From Nocardiopsis flavescens (GTDB lineage Bacteria > Actinomycetota > Actinomycetes > Streptosporangiales > Streptosporangiaceae), in the NCBI RefSeq assembly GCF_900141985.1, contig NZ_FQZK01000015.1:62001-126000 (forward strand): a DNA stretch of 64,000 nucleotides, in the 5' to 3' direction. The notes under the pieces were generated by a model, which made no database searches, was not told the origin of the DNA, and was given only the letters and a program-made list of their open reading frames with translations. Each line of letters begins with the position of its first letter. The stretch's first letter is position 1. This document shows, piece after piece, positions 40,439 through 47,868 of this stretch. A program made the position numbers and the translations under genes.

Positions 40439-43024
40439 CTACCCGGGGGCCATGTCGACGAAGCGGCTGTAGTGGCCCTGGAAGGCCACGGTGACGTCCG
40501 CGGTGGGGCCGTTGCGGTGCTTGGCGACGATGATGTCCGCCTCGCCCGCCCGCGGCGACTCCTTGTCGTGCACGTCCTCGCGGTACAGCAGGATCACCAT
40601 GTCGGCGTCCTGCTCAATGGATCCGGATTCGCGAAGGTCCGACACTTGTGGGCGTTTGTCGGTGCGCTGTTCGGGGCCGCGGTTGAGCTGGGAGAGCGCC
40701 ACCACGGGCACCTCCAGCTCCTTGGCCAGCAGCTTGAGCGACCGGGACATCTCCGAGACCTCCTGCTGGCGGCTCTCCACCCGGCCGGGCGAGCTCATCA
40801 GCTGGAGGTAGTCGACGATGACCAGTTTGAGGTCGTGCTGCTGCTTGAGCCGTCGGCACTTGGCCCGGATCTCCATCATCGACATGTTGGGCGAGTCGTC
40901 GATGAACAGCGGCGCGTTGGCGACCTCGCCCATGCGCCGGGCCAGCCGCGCCCAGTCGTCGTCGGTCATCAGACCCGACCGCATGGTGTGCAGCGGCACC
41001 CGGGCCTCCGCCGACAGCAGGCGCATGACGATCTCGTTGCGCCCCATCTCCAGGCTGAAGAAAACGGCGGTCATATCGTGCTTGATCGACGCGGCCCGCG
41101 CGAAATCCAGGGCCAGCGTGGAGTTGTGCGTGGGCACCATGGCCTTCGTGGCCAGGAACAGGTGGCCGGGGTGGTCCACCTGGACGCAGCGCACCGGAAC
41201 GCTGGCGATGGGACGCACCTCCGTGACGAACCTGGAGCCGATCCGCGTGTGGCCGCGCCCGGCTCCGCGGGTGCGGTGCGCCTCCTGCTTGCGCGAGAGG
41301 CGGAAGACCTCGCGTTCGGACCCGAAGGTGACCGTGTAGCAGGTGGAGGAGGACTCCGTGCTCCCCTCGACCCGCCTCGTCGACATCGCGGTGCGGTACC
41401 CGAGCCCGTGTGCCAGCTCGCGGAAGTCGCCCGCCAGCCGTTCGTCGGTCACCGCGAACCGGACCGACCCGTCGGCGTCGACCGTGCCGTCGGAGTCCAG
41501 CAGCCCGGCCATGAGCGCCCGCCGCTGCTCGACCGAGGCCCGCAGGTACTCCATGGGGATGTGCTTGTTCCCGAGTACCCCCAGCGTCCTCAGCAGTGCT
41601 CGGACACTGCCGTGGTGCCGGGCGCACTCCCGGCGGCGCAGGCGCCCGGCCACGGGGCTCCCGCAGTCCGGGCAGGGGGTCTGCGGCACCGGGTCGGAGA
41701 CGAACCCCGCCTCTCCGCCGCAGGGCCGACCGCAGCCGCGCACGTGCGGCAGGGACGGGGCGGACTCCTCACCGCACACCGCGCACAGGCGCGTCCCCGG
41801 GTCCTCCCGGGGGAGGTGGATGCTGTGGGCGAGGCGGCCCACCGGCTTGGCCACCAGTCCGTCGGCCTCGATGTCGACGAGGACCTCCGGATCGGCGGCC
41901 GTGATCCGGGCGGCGTCGGCGGCCCCGCCACCCAGCCAGACGCCGAGGAAGTAGGGCGGCAGCGGCAGTTCCCGCTCGGGCAGTTCCAGCGGTCCGGCGT
42001 TGGCGACCGAGTGGTTGGGGCGGGCGTCGGTGGTGGACGGCCGCAGGGTGGCGGCGATCTCCCGGGTGGTCCGCACCCCGGGAAGGGTCCGCGGGGTGCC
42101 TCCCGCGCGGGCGGCCTCCCGAGCAGCACGGCGCGAGGCCCGCGTGTGGGTGAGCCACCGGTGCTCGGCGTCGGCGATGACGGTGGTCCCGTCGTCGAAC
42201 ACCACCTCGTAGCAGGGGCGACCGGTCATCACTTCGGTCGCCGCCACCACACGGGTGGACGTCCCGTCCGCGGCCAGCAGCTCATCGCCCACCCGGACCG
42301 CACCCATGGTCGTCCACCCGTGGGGGGTGGGCAGCGGGGTGTCCAGGGCCAGGGCCTTACCGACGGCCGGGCGGGCGGCGATGATGACCATCTGGCCCGG
42401 GTGGAGGCCGTTGGTGAGGGCGTCGAAGTCGGCGAAGCCGGTGGGGACGCCGGTGAGGGTGCCGTCGTGGGAGGAGATCGCCTCGATCTCGTCCAGCGCG
42501 CCGGGCATGATGTCGGCGAGGGCGACGTAGTCCTCGCCGGTCCGCTTCTCGGCGACCTTGTAGATCTCCGCCTGGGCGTGGTCGACGAGGTCCTCGACCT
42601 CGCCGTCGCCCGCGTAGCCGATCTGGGCGATGCGGGTGCCGACCTCCACCAGGCGGCGCAGCACGGCGCGGTCGGAGACGATCTTGGCGTAGTAGCCGGC
42701 GTTGGCGGCGGTGGGGATGGCGTCGGTGAGGGTGTGCAGGTAGAGCGCGCCGCCCACGCGCGCGGCCTCGCCGCGCTTGGTCAGCTCCGCGTTGACGGAG
42801 ATGACGTCGACGGGCTCGCCGCGGGAGAACAGGTCCACGACGGCGTCGTAGATGATCTGGTGCGCCGGGCGGTAGAAGTCGGCGGAGCGGATGATCTCCA
42901 CGACCTGGGTGATGGCGTCCTTGGAGATGAGCATGCCGCCCAGGACGCTCTGCTCGGCCTGGATGTCGTGGGGGGGCGTGCGGTCGTATCCGCCTTCTTC
43001 GGGTGGCTGCTCAGCGACGCTCAC
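40439..43024 (-). CDS. dnaB: Replicative DNA helicase DnaB with intein
   Basis: An 861-residue precursor that splices to a 450-residue helicase, the hexameric motor of the replication fork. The N-terminal domain starts VSVAEQPPEEGGYDRTPPHD. The RecA-like domain follows, with Walker A split by the intein (ARPAVGK | STLALDF) and Walker B LKLVIVDYLQLM. C-terminal motifs are GPEQRTDKRPQVSDLRESG and ADIIVAKHRNGPT. I start it at GTG 43024 (GGGGAG seven to eight bases upstream), which matches the usual DnaB N-terminus; an upstream extension to 43084 is unlikely. Divergent from the MATE gene across three DnaA boxes. Confidence 0.93.
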   Translation of the reverse strand: MSVAEQPPEEGGYDRTPPHDIQAEQSVLGGMLISKDAITQVVEIIRSADFYRPAHQIIYDAVVDLFSRGEPVDVISVNAELTKRGEAARVGGALYLHTLTDAIPTAANAGYYAKIVSDRAVLRRLVEVGTRIAQIGYAGDGEVEDLVDHAQAEIYKVAEKRTGEDYVALADIMPGALDEIEAISSHDGTLTGVPTGFADFDALTNGLHPGQMVIIAARPAVGKALALDTPLPTPHGWTTMGAVRVGDELLAADGTSTRVVAATEVMTGRPCYEVVFDDGTTVIADAEHRWLTHTRASRRAAREAARAGGTPRTLPGVRTTREIAATLRPSTTDARPNHSVANAGPLELPERELPLPPYFLGVWLGGGAADAARITAADPEVLVDIEADGLVAKPVGRLAHSIHLPREDPGTRLCAVCGEESAPSLPHVRGCGRPCGGEAGFVSDPVPQTPCPDCGSPVAGRLRRRECARHHGSVRALLRTLGVLGNKHIPMEYLRASVEQRRALMAGLLDSDGTVDADGSVRFAVTDERLAGDFRELAHGLGYRTAMSTRRVEGSTESSSTCYTVTFGSEREVFRLSRKQEAHRTRGAGRGHTRIGSRFVTEVRPIASVPVRCVQVDHPGHLFLATKAMVPTHNSTLALDFARAASIKHDMTAVFFSLEMGRNEIVMRLLSAEARVPLHTMRSGLMTDDDWARLARRMGEVANAPLFIDDSPNMSMMEIRAKCRRLKQQHDLKLVIVDYLQLMSSPGRVESRQQEVSEMSRSLKLLAKELEVPVVALSQLNRGPEQRTDKRPQVSDLRESGSIEQDADMVILLYREDVHDKESPRAGEADIIVAKHRNGPTADVTVAFQGHYSRFVDMAPG
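41123..42355 (-). other. DnaB intein, class 3 features, degenerate homing endonuclease
   Basis: 411 residues between Lys223 and Ser635 of the DnaB precursor. The first residue is Ala, not Cys or Ser. Block B has AEHRWLTHT (Trp), block F VRCVQVDHPGHLFLA (Cys), and block G VPTHN followed by Ser, so the Trp-Cys-Thr triplet of class 3 inteins is present. These splice through the internal Cys. The endonuclease domain has LMAGLLDSDGTV intact, but the first LAGLIDADG motif reads FLGVWLGGGA, without its Asp. Two CxxC pairs form an inserted zinc-like finger. Confidence 0.85.
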
Positions 43025-43192
43025 GAACAATCTCCCCTGGACCGTGCTCCCTCGGCCCCGGGTCGGAACCGACCCTTCCAGCATGCCTCATCAACCGCGC
43101 CGGGGACGCCGTCGGAGGAGCCGTCCACAGGCTTCGTAGCACCCGTTCGCCCCAGTCCGCAGGGGTTTCGCCGACCCGTTGTGCACATAACC

Positions 43193-43329
43193 TGTGGATA
43201 ACTTTGCACACACCCCTCCATATCGGCGTTGACCTGCGAAAACATGCTTCGACACGGGGTGTGCAAGATGTCTCACAGGGTCGATTTCCACAAGTTATCC
43301 ACAGGCATCCCGGTGCCTGTGGATAACTT
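43193..43329. promoter_or_regulatory. Three perfect DnaA boxes between dnaB and MATE genes
   Basis: TTATCCACA at 43295-43303 and, inverted, TGTGGATAA at 43193-43201 and 43318-43326. The last two sites form a perfect inverted repeat with 16-base arms, AAGTTATCCACAGGCA (43292-43307) and its complement (43314-43329), separated by TCCCGG. The first site has the same CCTGTGGATAACTT context. The spacer is 347 bases and divergent, so DnaA could regulate either gene. Confidence 0.7.
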
Positions 43330-43371
43330 CACCCACCCGGGGGAACGCCTGTCCGATAACGTGGTCCCGCC

Positions 43372-44721
43372 ATGCCCAGACCGCTCTCCGCCGCCCCGTT
43401 CCGGCACCGCCACGACCGCGAAATCTTCGCCCTGGCGGTCCCCACGTTCTTCGCCCTCGTCAGCGAACCCCTGTTCCTGCTGACCGACTCCGCGATCGTC
43501 GGCACCCTGGGCACCGCCGCCCTGGCCGGGCTCGGCATCGCCGGCCAGGTACTGCTGACGCTGGTCGCCGTCTGCATCTTCCTCGCCTACGGCACCACCG
43601 CGGCGGTCTCCCGCAAGTTCGGCGCGGGCGACGTCCCCGGCGGGATCCGCGACGGGATCGACGGCCTGTGGCTCGCCGTGCTGCTCGGGGCCGCCGCGAT
43701 CGCGATCGGCTGGCCGCTGGGCCCGGTCATGGTGGACCTGCTGGGCGCCTCCCCCGAGGCCGCCCCCCACGCCCTGGTGTACCTGCGCATCAGCCTGCTG
43801 AGCACACCGTTCCTGCTCATCGTCATGGCGGGCACCGGCGTGCTGCGCGGCCTCCAGGACGCCCGCACCCCACTGGTGGTGGCGGTCGCCTCCTTCCTGG
43901 GCAACGCGGTGCTGTGCGCGGTGTTCGTCCTGGTCCTGGACTGGGGCATCGCCGGCTCGGCGTGGGCGACGGTGCTCGCCCAGGGCGGCGGCGCGTTCTG
44001 GTACCTGGCGGTGATGGTCCGCCGCGCCCGGCGCGAGGGGGTCTCGCTGGCGCCGACGGCGGCGGGGCTGCGCGCGTCGGCCTCGGCCGGGTTCGCGCTG
44101 TTCCTGCGCAGTGTCTCGATGCGCGTGGTGGCCCTGGTGACGGTGGCGGTCGCGGCCCGGCTCGGCGACGCCCCGGTGGCCGCCCACCAGGTCTCGCACA
44201 ACATCTGGGCGCTGCTGGTGTTCGCGATGGACGCGATCGCGATCGCCGGGCAGGCGATCGTGGGCCGCTACCTGGGGGCGGGCGACGTCCGCGGGACCCG
44301 GGACGCGACCCGGCGCATGGTGGAGTGGGGCGTGATGCTGGGCGTGCTCTTCACCGTGGCGGTGCTGCTGGTCCTGCCGTGGGCGTGGGTGCCCTTCACC
44401 ACCGACCCCGAGGTGCGCGTGCTCATCACCGCGTCGCTGGTGGTGGTGGCGTTGCTCCAGCCGCTGAGCGGGGTCACCATGGTGCTGGACGGCGTCCTCA
44501 TGGGTGCCGGGGACCAGCGCTACCTGGCCTGGGCCTCCCTGTGGACGATGCTGGTCTTCCTGCCGTTCGCGCTGGTCGTGCCGTCGCTGGGGCTGTCCGC
44601 GCTGTGGGGGGTCGTGGCGCTGTGGATCGCCTACGGTGTCTGGATCCTGGCCCGCGCGGTCGCCCTGGGCCACCGGGCCCGGGGACAGGCCTGGCTGGTC
44701 ACCGGTGCGGCGCGGCCCTGA
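43372..44721 (+). CDS. MATE-family efflux transporter
   Basis: A 449-residue protein with about twelve membrane spans in two similar halves, of the DinF branch. The start REIFALAVPTFFALVSEPLF, then LLTDSAIVGTLGTAALAGLG and AAVSRKFGAGD, are typical; the second half opens with FALFLRSVSMRVVALVTVAV. It exports organic cations or drugs in exchange for H+ or Na+. A MATE gene next to dnaB is conserved in actinomycetes from memory. Convergent with the amidase gene. Confidence 0.88.
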   Translation: MPRPLSAAPFRHRHDREIFALAVPTFFALVSEPLFLLTDSAIVGTLGTAALAGLGIAGQVLLTLVAVCIFLAYGTTAAVSRKFGAGDVPGGIRDGIDGLWLAVLLGAAAIAIGWPLGPVMVDLLGASPEAAPHALVYLRISLLSTPFLLIVMAGTGVLRGLQDARTPLVVAVASFLGNAVLCAVFVLVLDWGIAGSAWATVLAQGGGAFWYLAVMVRRARREGVSLAPTAAGLRASASAGFALFLRSVSMRVVALVTVAVAARLGDAPVAAHQVSHNIWALLVFAMDAIAIAGQAIVGRYLGAGDVRGTRDATRRMVEWGVMLGVLFTVAVLLVLPWAWVPFTTDPEVRVLITASLVVVALLQPLSGVTMVLDGVLMGAGDQRYLAWASLWTMLVFLPFALVVPSLGLSALWGVVALWIAYGVWILARAVALGHRARGQAWLVTGAARP

Positions 44722-44735
44722 TCGGGCCCCGCCCG

Positions 44736-44763
44736 GGACCTCCGTCCGGCGGACCGGAGGTCC
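44736..44763. terminator. Shared terminator between MATE and amidase genes
   Basis: GGACCTCCGTCC pairs with GGACCGGAGGTCC around GGC, with one bulged base. It lies between two convergent stops and could serve both. Confidence 0.55.
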
Positions 44764-44777
44764 AGGGCGGTCCGGGG

Positions 44778-45593
44778 TCAGAGGGAGGCGTCGCGGTCTC
44801 CGAGCGCCGGGCCGTGGTAGAACGTCGCCACCCGTTCGGAGTCCGGGGTGACCGGATAGGTCGGCAGCTGTTCCAGGCTGAGGTCGGCCCCGGACACCCG
44901 GCCCAGGTGGGAGAGCTGCTCGCGCAGCCGGGACGCCACGTCCTTGCGCAGCTGCGGGAGCATGGAGTAGAGCTTGTCCCCGGGGCAGCTGGTGGCGTTG
45001 TAGTCGCGGTGCCCGACGATGGCCTCGTCCGGGTCCAGCCGGTACACCAGGCACAGCCAGGAGCAGGTGTCCACCAGGGAGCGCATGAGCGCGGCCGGCG
45101 GGGTCGCCGAGGAGTAGGTGCCCTCGTTCTCGATGCCGATGGTGTGCGAGTTGTGGTTGGCGGTGTGCGCACCGATCACGTGGCCGCCGTCGGCGATGGA
45201 CTGGAGGGTGCGGTCGCGGCCCTCCATGATGTGGCCGCCGCGGCTGATGGTGAGCTGCTGCCCGGTGTCGCTCCAGCCGTTGTGGTCCATGTGGTAGCGC
45301 TGGATGGAGCGGGACAGCGCGGCCGCGTGGGAGGTCGAGGTGTCGGAGACGTTCCCGGTGGCCGTGTGGTGCACGACGATGTGGGTCGGCCCCTTGGCCA
45401 TGACGTCGATGCGGTTCTTGGGCGCCCTGGCCTTCCAGTCCGTCCGGGTGTAGACCTTGGGTGTGGCGGCGGCCAGCGCCCCGGTGGCCGGGGTGAGCCC
45501 GATCAGCCCGCCGAGCAGCACGCCGCCCGCGGCCAGTGCCGTACCCTTCAGGACCGTCCTGCGGTCCGGTAGGCGCTGCGGTCGTCCGTTCAT
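44778..45593 (-). CDS. Tat-exported N-acetylmuramoyl-L-alanine amidase (PGRP/Amidase_2)
   Basis: A 271-residue enzyme that cuts the bond between muramic acid and the stem peptide. A twin-arginine signal, DRRTVLKGTALAAGGVLLGG, is followed by AATPKVYTRTDW. Zinc ligands are seen in HIVVHHTAT and GHRDYNATSCPGD; IGIENEGTYSSATPP is a typical PGRP loop. The ATG at 45593 has AGAGG upstream. It acts outside the membrane in wall turnover. Confidence 0.87.
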   Translation of the reverse strand: MNGRPQRLPDRRTVLKGTALAAGGVLLGGLIGLTPATGALAAATPKVYTRTDWKARAPKNRIDVMAKGPTHIVVHHTATGNVSDTSTSHAAALSRSIQRYHMDHNGWSDTGQQLTISRGGHIMEGRDRTLQSIADGGHVIGAHTANHNSHTIGIENEGTYSSATPPAALMRSLVDTCSWLCLVYRLDPDEAIVGHRDYNATSCPGDKLYSMLPQLRKDVASRLREQLSHLGRVSGADLSLEQLPTYPVTPDSERVATFYHGPALGDRDASL

Positions 45594-45713
45594 CGGCCCG
45601 TCGTCCTCTCTGTCCTGGGCGTCCAGTGACACCGACACAGAGAACACGATAGGTTACAAAGAGTAGTCAAAGGGTGTCTTTCGCCTGGCCACGGCGTGTT
45701 GCCCCCGAACGGG

Positions 45714-45749
45714 ACGGGCCCCGCACCTCCTCGGAGGTGCGGGGCCCGT
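45714..45749 (-). terminator. Terminator of the rpsF-ssb-rpsR-rplI operon
   Basis: Seventeen-bp perfect stem, ACGGGCCCCGCACCTCC with its complement around TC, 25 bases beyond the rplI stop. No T-run. Confidence 0.75.
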
Positions 45750-45773
45750 TCACGCGAGCGCGAACGCCTCGGC

Positions 45774-46220
45774 TCAGACGCCGACGACGTCCAGCTTGAT
45801 CGTCGCGACGACCTCGGGGTGCAGGCGGACCTGCACCTTGTGGGCGCCGACCGACTTGATCGGGTTCTTGACCTCGATGCGGCGCTTGTCCAGCGCCGGA
45901 CCGCCGGACGCCTTGACGGCGTCGGCGATGTCCGACGGGGTGACCGAGCCGAAGAGGCGGCCACCCTCGCCGGCGCGCTGCTTGAGGCGCACGGTGAGCG
46001 CGGAGACCTGGCCGGAGACCTGCTTGGCCTCGTCCAGGGTCCGGATGTCGCGCGCGGCGCGGGCGCGCTGGATCAGGTCGATCTGCTTCTGGCCGCCGCG
46101 CGTCCACCGGATGGCGAACCCGCGGGGAAGCAGGTAGTTGCGGCCGTAGCCGTTCTTCACCTCGACGACATCGCCGGGGGCTCCGAGACCGTTGACCTCG
46201 TGGGTCAGGATCAGCTTCAC
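45774..46220 (-). CDS. rplI: 50S ribosomal protein L9
   Basis: 148 residues with the L9 signature MKLILTHEVNGLGAPGDVVE, then VKNGYGRNYLLPRGFAI. The long helix and the C-terminal rRNA-binding domain (LFGSVTPSDIADAVKASGG) are complete. Last gene of the conserved rpsF-ssb-rpsR-rplI cluster, 28 bases after rpsR. Confidence 0.97.
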   Translation of the reverse strand: MKLILTHEVNGLGAPGDVVEVKNGYGRNYLLPRGFAIRWTRGGQKQIDLIQRARAARDIRTLDEAKQVSGQVSALTVRLKQRAGEGGRLFGSVTPSDIADAVKASGGPALDKRRIEVKNPIKSVGAHKVQVRLHPEVVATIKLDVVGV

Positions 46221-46248
46221 GACAAAAACCTCCCTCGGAGAATCCCCG

Positions 46249-46485
46249 CTAGCGAGCGGTGCTGGTGTAGGGCAGCAGGGCGACCTCGCGCGCGTTCTTG
46301 ATCGCGGTGGCGACGTCGCGCTGGTGCTGGGTGCAGTTACCCGTCACGCGGCGGGCGCGGATCTTGCCGCGCTCGGAGATGAACTTGCGGAGAAGCGTGG
46401 TGTCCTTGTAGTCGATGTAGGACTGCTTCTCCTGGCAGAAAAAGCAAACCTTCTTCTTGGGCTTGCGCGCTGCCGGCTTCGCCAT
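46249..46485 (-). CDS. rpsR: 30S ribosomal protein S18
   Basis: 78 residues starting MAKPAARKPKKKVCFFCQEK. CFFC plus a later NCTQHQ make the zinc-binding (C+) form of S18; actinobacteria often also carry a C-minus copy elsewhere. The start is set by AAGGAG 11 bases before ATG 46485; six more in-frame codons upstream lack support. It pairs with S6 on the 30S platform. Confidence 0.95.
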   Translation of the reverse strand: MAKPAARKPKKKVCFFCQEKQSYIDYKDTTLLRKFISERGKIRARRVTGNCTQHQRDVATAIKNAREVALLPYTSTAR

Positions 46486-46620
46486 CGTGGTGCTCCTTCG
46501 CAAGAGCCCCGGGTTCCTCCCGGGGATGGTCTGAGGACGTGTGGATGGTGACTCGGCGCCCAGGGGCGCCGGGTCGGGGTGTTGCGTTCCGCGGCACGGG
46601 GCCGCGGCACGACCGCTCGG

Positions 46621-47226
46621 TTAGAACGGCGGGTCGTCGGAGAAGCCGCCGCCGAAGCCGCCGCCCCCTCCGCCACCGCCGCCGTTGTTGGCCCACGGGT
46701 CGTCGTTGGCGGGGGCGCCGCCGCGGTTGCCCTGCTGGCCGCCGCCGAAGCCGCCGCCCTGGTTCCCGTAGCCGCCGCCCTGCTGGCCGCCGCCCTGGGG
46801 CTGGCCGCCGCCGAAACCGCCTCCGCCGCCCTGGCCGAAGCCGCCGCCTCCGCCGCCCTGGCGCTGCGTCTTGGTCACCTTGGCGGTGGCGCTGCGCAGT
46901 GCCGGGCCGACCTCGTCGACGTCGACCTCGAAGACGGTGCGCTTCTCACCCTGCTGGGTGTCGAAGGAGCGCTGCTTGAGGCGTCCCTGGACGATGACCC
47001 GCATACCGCGCTGGAGGCTCTCCGCGACGTTCTCCGCGTACTGCCGCCACACGGTGCAGGTGAGGAACATGGACTCGCCGTCCTTCCACTCCCCCGACGC
47101 GCGGTCGAAGGTGCGCGGCGTCGAGGCCACGCGGAAGTTGGCGACAGCGGCTCCACTCGCCGTGAAGCGCATCTCAGGATCGTCGACCAGGTTGCCGACG
47201 AGCGTGATCTGGGTTTCGCCTGCCAT
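46621..47226 (-). CDS. ssb: Single-stranded DNA-binding protein
   Basis: A 201-residue protein. The OB fold takes about residues 1-115 (AGETQITLVGNLVDDPEMRF, then FRVASTPRTFDRASGEWKDG and AENVAESLQRGMRVIVQGRL). A glycine/glutamine-rich tail with many GGG and GGQQ steps ends in the acidic FSDDPPF that recruits partner proteins. Within the ribosomal cluster, as usual. Confidence 0.96.
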   Translation of the reverse strand: MAGETQITLVGNLVDDPEMRFTASGAAVANFRVASTPRTFDRASGEWKDGESMFLTCTVWRQYAENVAESLQRGMRVIVQGRLKQRSFDTQQGEKRTVFEVDVDEVGPALRSATAKVTKTQRQGGGGGGFGQGGGGGFGGGQPQGGGQQGGGYGNQGGGFGGGQQGNRGGAPANDDPWANNGGGGGGGGGFGGGFSDDPPF

Positions 47227-47351
47227 GAGGGCTCCGGTTCGGGGTAGATCGGGTCAGGCGGTTTCGCCTGTTCCCCTGATCATCCGTCCTTCCACCGACA
47301 GAAACAGCGGAATCGGATGATCCGGGGAGAGGGGGCGCGGCCACGGGGCCG

Positions 47352-47642
47352 CTAGTGGACCTCGGGCCGGATGACCTTGGTGCGGAGCACGGCCTCGGCG
47401 ATGCCGAGCTGGCGGTCCAGCTCCTTGACCGTGGCGGGCGTGGCCGTCAGGTCGATCACGGCGTAGATGCCCTCGGGGTTCTTCTCGATGTCGTAGGCGA
47501 GCCGGCGCTTGCCCCAGATGTCGACCTTCTCGACCGAGCCGCCGTCGTTGCGCACGACGGCCAGGAAGTTCTCCAGCGACGGGGCGACGGTGCGCTCGTC
47601 GAGGTTCGGGTCGAGGATGACCATGATTTCGTAACGACGCAT
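47352..47642 (-). CDS. rpsF: 30S ribosomal protein S6
   Basis: 96 residues starting MRRYEIMVILDPNLDERTVA, with VEKVDIWGKRRLAYDIEKNP and IYAVIDLTATPATVKELDRQ, all typical. ATG 47642 has GAGGAGGAAC upstream. First gene of the cluster; it binds S18, encoded two genes downstream. Confidence 0.97.
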   Translation of the reverse strand: MRRYEIMVILDPNLDERTVAPSLENFLAVVRNDGGSVEKVDIWGKRRLAYDIEKNPEGIYAVIDLTATPATVKELDRQLGIAEAVLRTKVIRPEVH

Positions 47643-47815
47643 CGGCGTACGTTCCTCCTCTGGACTGTCGCGGCCATGGAATCTCCATGGCAGGAGGGCA
47701 GGAGCCCGCGGCGTCCCGCGCCGGGCGGCGGGGTGCGGGCTCAGAGCCATACGGGAGCCAAGATTACCAGCAGCGCAGGACCGGAATCGGCGGCGGCCGG
47801 GACGGCCGAACGCGA

Positions 47816-47847
47816 AGGGGCCGGTGCGCCCGCGCGCACCGGCCCCT
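47816..47847 (-). terminator. Hairpin after the PBP gene
   Basis: AGGGGCCGGTGCGC (47816-47829) pairs perfectly with 47834-47847, 22 bases beyond the PBP stop on the minus strand. No T-run. Confidence 0.6.
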
Positions 47848-47868
47848 CACTCCTGCCCGCGGGGCGGG

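Noticed and set aside
43193..43329. Chromosomal origin oriC
   Set aside because: Only three DnaA boxes and no dnaA, dnaN or AT-rich unwinding region; more likely a regulatory or titration site.
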